From the NCBI GenBank assembly GCA_047600765.1, contig JASGKF010000002.1, forward strand, positions 744,001 through 808,000: DNA of 64,000 bases. The letters are read 5' to 3'. Under the pieces are notes generated by a model. That model saw nothing but the letters and a program-made list of their open reading frames with translations, was not told the DNA's origin and ran no database searches. Origin of the DNA: Viridibacterium sp047600765. GTDB taxonomy: Bacteria > Pseudomonadota > Gammaproteobacteria > Burkholderiales > Rhodocyclaceae. This document shows positions 61,016 to 64,000 of the stretch, one piece after another; positions within the stretch are counted from its first letter, which is position 1; each line of letters begins with the position of its first letter. The translations under genes and the position numbers were made by a program.

Positions 61016-61750
61016 TCAGCGCTGTGGTGCTTTGCTCGCGGCCGCGAGGAGCAGGAAGATGCTCGGGCGGCGATCCAGGTCCGGGCGTGGCATGCGACGC
61101 CAGTCTTCGATGCTGCGGCACTGGATCTGCTCGTCGGCTGTGCTGATCGAACTGGCGACGCACAACAGTGTGGCAGGCGCGCATTGGCTGAGCAGGGCGT
61201 CGAACATCGCGGCGTTGCGGTAAGGCGTTTCGATGAACAGCTGGGTGCGTTGCCACTGGCGCGATTCAGCCTCCAGTGCCTTGATGCGCTGGGCGCGCTC
61301 CGGCGCATTGATCGGCAGGTAGCCGTGGAAGGCAAAGCTTTGCCCGTCCAACCCTGATGCCATCAGGGCCAACAGCAGTGAGGAGGGGCCGACGAGGGGT
61401 ACCACCTGGAAGCCGCGTTCATGGGCGCGGCGAACGACGAGGGCGCCGGGGTCGGCCACGGCCGGGCAACCTGCTTCGGACATCAGGCCGACGTTACGCC
61501 CGGTTGCGAGCACATCCAGCCGGCTGTCGATCCAGCCGGGTTCCGGCGGCTCAGGTAATTCGTGGATTTCCAGGCTTTGCAGGGGGGCAGGGTGGCCCAG
61601 GCGTTTGATTTCCGCTCGGGCTGTCTTGGCGCGCTCGACTATGAAGCTGTCGATGCCACCCAGGATGCGCAGGACTTCGGGGGGATGGGTGGCGGTGTGG
61701 TCGCCGGGACCCAGTCCGACCGGGATCAGGAAGAGCTTGCCGGCGCTCAT
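61016..61750 (-). CDS. RsmI-like SAM-dependent methyltransferase
   Basis: 244 aa, tetrapyrrole-methylase-type fold. LFLIPVGLGPGD at the start, GRNVGLMSEAGCPAVADPGALVVRRAHERGFQVVPLVGPSSLLLALMASGLDGQSFAFHGYLP typical of the RsmI group (2'-O-ribose of 16S rRNA C1402). It is a shorter variant; a second, classical RsmI could be elsewhere. Start ATG 61750 overlaps the maf stop. Confidence 0.88.
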   Translation of the reverse strand: MSAGKLFLIPVGLGPGDHTATHPPEVLRILGGIDSFIVERAKTARAEIKRLGHPAPLQSLEIHELPEPPEPGWIDSRLDVLATGRNVGLMSEAGCPAVADPGALVVRRAHERGFQVVPLVGPSSLLLALMASGLDGQSFAFHGYLPINAPERAQRIKALEAESRQWQRTQLFIETPYRNAAMFDALLSQCAPATLLCVASSISTADEQIQCRSIEDWRRMPRPDLDRRPSIFLLLAAASKAPQR

Positions 61751-62337
61751 GGCACCGTAACGCCCGCGTTCCGCAGCATGCGACAAAGCGCGATCAATGG
61801 CAGGCCGATCAGTGCGTTGGGGTCGTCGCCGCGCATGTATTCCAGCAGGCTGATACCCAGTCCTTCGGATTTGGCGCTGCCAGCGCAATCGAGGGGCATC
61901 TCGCGTTCGACATAGCGCCGGATTTCTGCGTCGTCGAGGTGGCGGAAACGCACTTCGGTGCTGACAGCCTCCAGCTGGTGGCTGCCGTCACGGCTATCCA
62001 GCAGGCACAGCCCGGTGTGGAAGAATATGGACTGCCCGCGCATGGCCTGTAGCTGGCCTATGGCGCGTTCGACCGTACCGGGCTTGCCGAAACGCTCTTC
62101 GCCTGATTCTGTCAGTCGATACGCGACCTGGTCGCTGCCGATGATCAGGGCGTCAGGGTGGCGCTCAGCTACGGCTTGTGCCTTGGCGAGTGACAAGCGT
62201 TCTGCCGTGGCAGTCGGCGCCTCGCCCGGCAGGGGGCTCTCATCCACGTCCGGGCGGTCTGTTTCAAACGCCAGGCCCAGCCTTTCAAGAAGCTGCCGAC
62301 GATAAAGGGAGGTGGAGGCGAGGACGAGCCGGGGCAT
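61747..62337 (-). CDS. maf: Maf-like nucleotide pyrophosphatase (YceF type)
   Basis: 196 aa. Hydrolyses non-standard nucleoside triphosphates. N-terminal LVLASTSLYRRQLLERLG, acidic DVDESPLPGE, ALIIGSDQVA and the later DCAGSAKSEGLGISLLEYM match YceF (7-methyl-GTP pyrophosphatase) rather than YhdE. Divergent from yceD, the usual neighbour. Confidence 0.93.
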   Translation of the reverse strand: MPRLVLASTSLYRRQLLERLGLAFETDRPDVDESPLPGEAPTATAERLSLAKAQAVAERHPDALIIGSDQVAYRLTESGEERFGKPGTVERAIGQLQAMRGQSIFFHTGLCLLDSRDGSHQLEAVSTEVRFRHLDDAEIRRYVEREMPLDCAGSAKSEGLGISLLEYMRGDDPNALIGLPLIALCRMLRNAGVTVP

Positions 62338-62390
62338 GGGACTAGGCTGGCTTTGACAGCGAGGGGCCGAAATAATATCATCGACTGTTT

Positions 62391-62930
62391 ATGCCGCACC
62401 AAAAGCCGGAGTCTTCCTTGCGTTTGTCCGACCCGTTCGAGTTCGCTCGGCGTGGCCAGGTGCTGGAAGGCGAGTTGTCCGTAAGGCAGCTTGAGCGTGT
62501 GCTCGAGATGATCAGACCGGACGGCCTTGAGGCTGCTGTCAGCTATCGCTGGGAAGGTTCCCGGCAGGGCGATGACGCGTTTCTGGTGCTGCGGATTTCC
62601 GGTGATCTGGTGCTGGCTTGCCAGCGATGCCTGACGGATGTGGTGTGTTCCGTCAGTGCGGAGCGGCGTTTCCTGCTGGTGCCTGAAGGAGAAGATCTGC
62701 CCGATGATGATCTGGCAGACGATCTCGCGGAAGACGATTTCGACCCGATTCATGCGGGGCGCAATCTGGATGCCTTGAGTTTGCTGGAAGACGAGGTTCT
62801 GCTCTCGTTGCCGGCTTTTCCCATGCATCAGGATTGTTCCGCACCGAATGGCAGGGGCGGGCCGGTCGAGCAGGTTCAGGACGCAGTGTCACCGTTTGCG
62901 GCGCTGGGTAAATTGAAGCGCGGGAATTGA
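62391..62930 (+). CDS. yceD: YceD/DUF177 family protein
   Basis: 179 aa. DUF177 core with VLACQRCLTDVV (CxxC) and VEQVQDAVSPFAALGKLK at the end. In many bacteria it lies next to rpmF, as here (28 bases), and is thought to affect 23S rRNA or ribosome maturation. Acidic middle region (EGEDLPDDDLADDLAEDDFD). Confidence 0.95.
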   Translation: MPHQKPESSLRLSDPFEFARRGQVLEGELSVRQLERVLEMIRPDGLEAAVSYRWEGSRQGDDAFLVLRISGDLVLACQRCLTDVVCSVSAERRFLLVPEGEDLPDDDLADDLAEDDFDPIHAGRNLDALSLLEDEVLLSLPAFPMHQDCSAPNGRGGPVEQVQDAVSPFAALGKLKRGN

Positions 62931-62958
62931 TTTTCGCGTGAGTTTTCAGGAGTAGAAA

Positions 62959-63138
62959 ATGGCTGTTCAACAGAACAAGAAGTCCCCGTCGAAGCGCGGC
63001 ATGCACCGTGCACACGATTTCCTCACCGCCCCGGCGCTGGCTGTCGAGCCGACCACGGGCGAAGCGCATCTGCGCCACCACGTGTCGCCGTCGGGCTACT
63101 ACAAGGGCAAGAAGGTCCTCAAGGCCAAGGGCGAGTGA
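62959..63138 (+). CDS. rpmF: Ribosomal protein bL32
   Basis: 59 aa, read directly from the sequence: begins MAVQQNKKSPSKRGMHRAHD and ends YYKGKKVLKAKGE. AGGAG lies 5 bases before the ATG region. The zinc-binding Cys of some bL32 proteins is absent, as in most proteobacteria. A 7-bp hairpin (GAACGGG/CCCGTTC, 63149-63166) follows before plsX. Confidence 0.97.
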   Translation: MAVQQNKKSPSKRGMHRAHDFLTAPALAVEPTTGEAHLRHHVSPSGYYKGKKVLKAKGE

Positions 63139-63208
63139 TTCGCCTGCTGAACGGGGTCACCCGTTCCCCGGTTGTTCCGACTGATTCAGTGTCACGTCAC
63201 CGCGCTTA

Positions 63209-64000
63209 ATGGACGTCACAATCGCAATCGACTGCATGGGCGGCGATCATGGCCCCTCGGTCACGCTGCCTGCTGCTTGTGAGTTCCTGCGATCCGACCC
63301 TGAAGCGCGGGTGGTGCTCGTCGGGCTGCCCGAGGCTTTCACGGGCGTTCATGCCGACGAACTGAGGGCCTTCGGTGATCGGGTCCGCATCCAGCACGCC
63401 AGTGAAGTTGTGGCGATGGATGAGGCGCCGGCCTTGGCCATGCGCGCAAAGAAGGATTCTTCGATGCGCGTGGCAATCGACCTCGTCAAGAATGGCGAAG
63501 CGCATGCGGTCATCTCCGCCGGCAACACCGGCGCGTTGATGGCCATTTCGCGTTTCGTCCTCAAGACGCTGCCTGGTATTGATCGACCGGCCATCGTGCA
63601 GGTTCTGCCCACCACGCGTGGTCAGACCTACATGCTCGACCTCGGCGCCAATGTCGATTGCACGGCAGACCACCTGCTGCAGTTCGGCATCATGGGGGCC
63701 ATGCTGGTCGAGGCGGTGGAGCACATCGAACGTCCGGAAGTGGGGCTGCTCAATATCGGCACCGAAGAAATCAAGGGCAACGAGGTCGTCAAGCAGGCGG
63801 GTGAATTGCTGCGCGGCAGCGGCCTGAATTTCGTCGGCAACGTCGAAGGCGATGACATCTACACCGGCGTGTGCCAGGTCATCGTCTGTGATGGTTTTGT
63901 CGGCAATGTGGCCTTGAAGGCTTCCGAGGGGCTCGGGTTGATGCTATCGACCTTCATCAAGGAAGAGTTCCGCCGCAGCTGGTTTACACGCCTCTGTGCG
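63209..64000 (+). CDS. plsX: Phosphate acyltransferase PlsX (partial, cut by window end)
   Basis: The first 264 residues are present. Makes acyl-phosphate from acyl-ACP for phospholipid synthesis. MDVTIAIDCMGGDHGP at the start, AVISAGNTGALMAISRF and LLNIGTEEIKGNEVVKQAGELL are diagnostic. The yceD-rpmF-plsX order is the standard proteobacterial arrangement leading into the fab genes. Confidence 0.97.
   Translation, partial: MDVTIAIDCMGGDHGPSVTLPAACEFLRSDPEARVVLVGLPEAFTGVHADELRAFGDRVRIQHASEVVAMDEAPALAMRAKKDSSMRVAIDLVKNGEAHAVISAGNTGALMAISRFVLKTLPGIDRPAIVQVLPTTRGQTYMLDLGANVDCTADHLLQFGIMGAMLVEAVEHIERPEVGLLNIGTEEIKGNEVVKQAGELLRGSGLNFVGNVEGDDIYTGVCQVIVCDGFVGNVALKASEGLGLMLSTFIKEEFRRSWFTRLCA

Overview
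The window looks like a piece of a GC-rich betaproteobacterial chromosome, probably Rhodocyclales or a near relative. The end carrying maf, yceD, rpmF and plsX, the aspC/uvrB pair, yaeQ, a PEP-CTERM protein, rfaE2 and a CarH/LitR-type light-response operon all fit that placement. The species cannot be fixed from this sequence alone. Almost all genes share the same high-GC codon use. The exception is a lower-GC stretch at about 340-3300 that looks acquired.

Layout. 1-3300: the tail of an unknown gene, an intrinsic terminator, two palindromic repeat elements flanking a HEPN-like unknown gene, a cytoplasmic trypsin-like protease and a small unknown protein. 3298-8214: an allophanate hydrolase gene diverging from atzG-, atzE- and atzH-like genes and a GntR/FCD regulator. 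8225-20534: mostly small exported or membrane proteins of unknown role, a QseBC-type two-component system next to two tandem BamE-like proteins, and an AraC regulator diverging from a methyltransferase, a DUF3455 lipoprotein and a vanadium-haloperoxidase-like protein. 20802-26325: a BMP-type ABC importer operon that contains a biuret hydrolase. 26506-32392: a PEP-CTERM protein and a pectin-degradation block (PL1 lyase, PL3 lyase, CE8 esterase) with cysK between them.

35040-43108 holds a CarH/LitR-type B12 photoreceptor regulator diverging from an eight-gene, translationally coupled operon: FAD oxidoreductase, DUF1365, Cfa-like methyltransferase, chalcone-isomerase-like protein, MFS carrier, DUF3833, SDR and an NTF2-like protein. 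43347-64000 is mainly housekeeping: a two-component pair, SixA, CYTH-CHAD, moaC/mobA/moaA, a BepA-like protease, TusA, YaeQ, DUF1003, RmuC, tRNA-Asn, a thioredoxin-like protein, aspC, uvrB, two phosphatases, an MCP, an RsmI-like methyltransferase, maf, yceD, rpmF and the start of plsX.

Two systems stand out. First, the biuret/allophanate genes lie in two loci about 15 kb apart, and both promoters carry nearly the same 12-bp palindrome (CTTGTATACAAG and CTTGCATACAAG). This suggests one regulon: import, biuret to allophanate, then allophanate to ammonia and CO2, plus a carboxybiuret branch. Second, the light-response operon has two identical palindromes flanking overlapping divergent promoters, and one of its genes has a palindromic repeat inserted into its 5' coding end. 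Three genes are interrupted: a secreted protein at 12100-12718 and aspC by frameshifts, both at CCGG-type tracts, and the BepA-like protease by an in-frame TGA. Each could be real decay or a consensus error.
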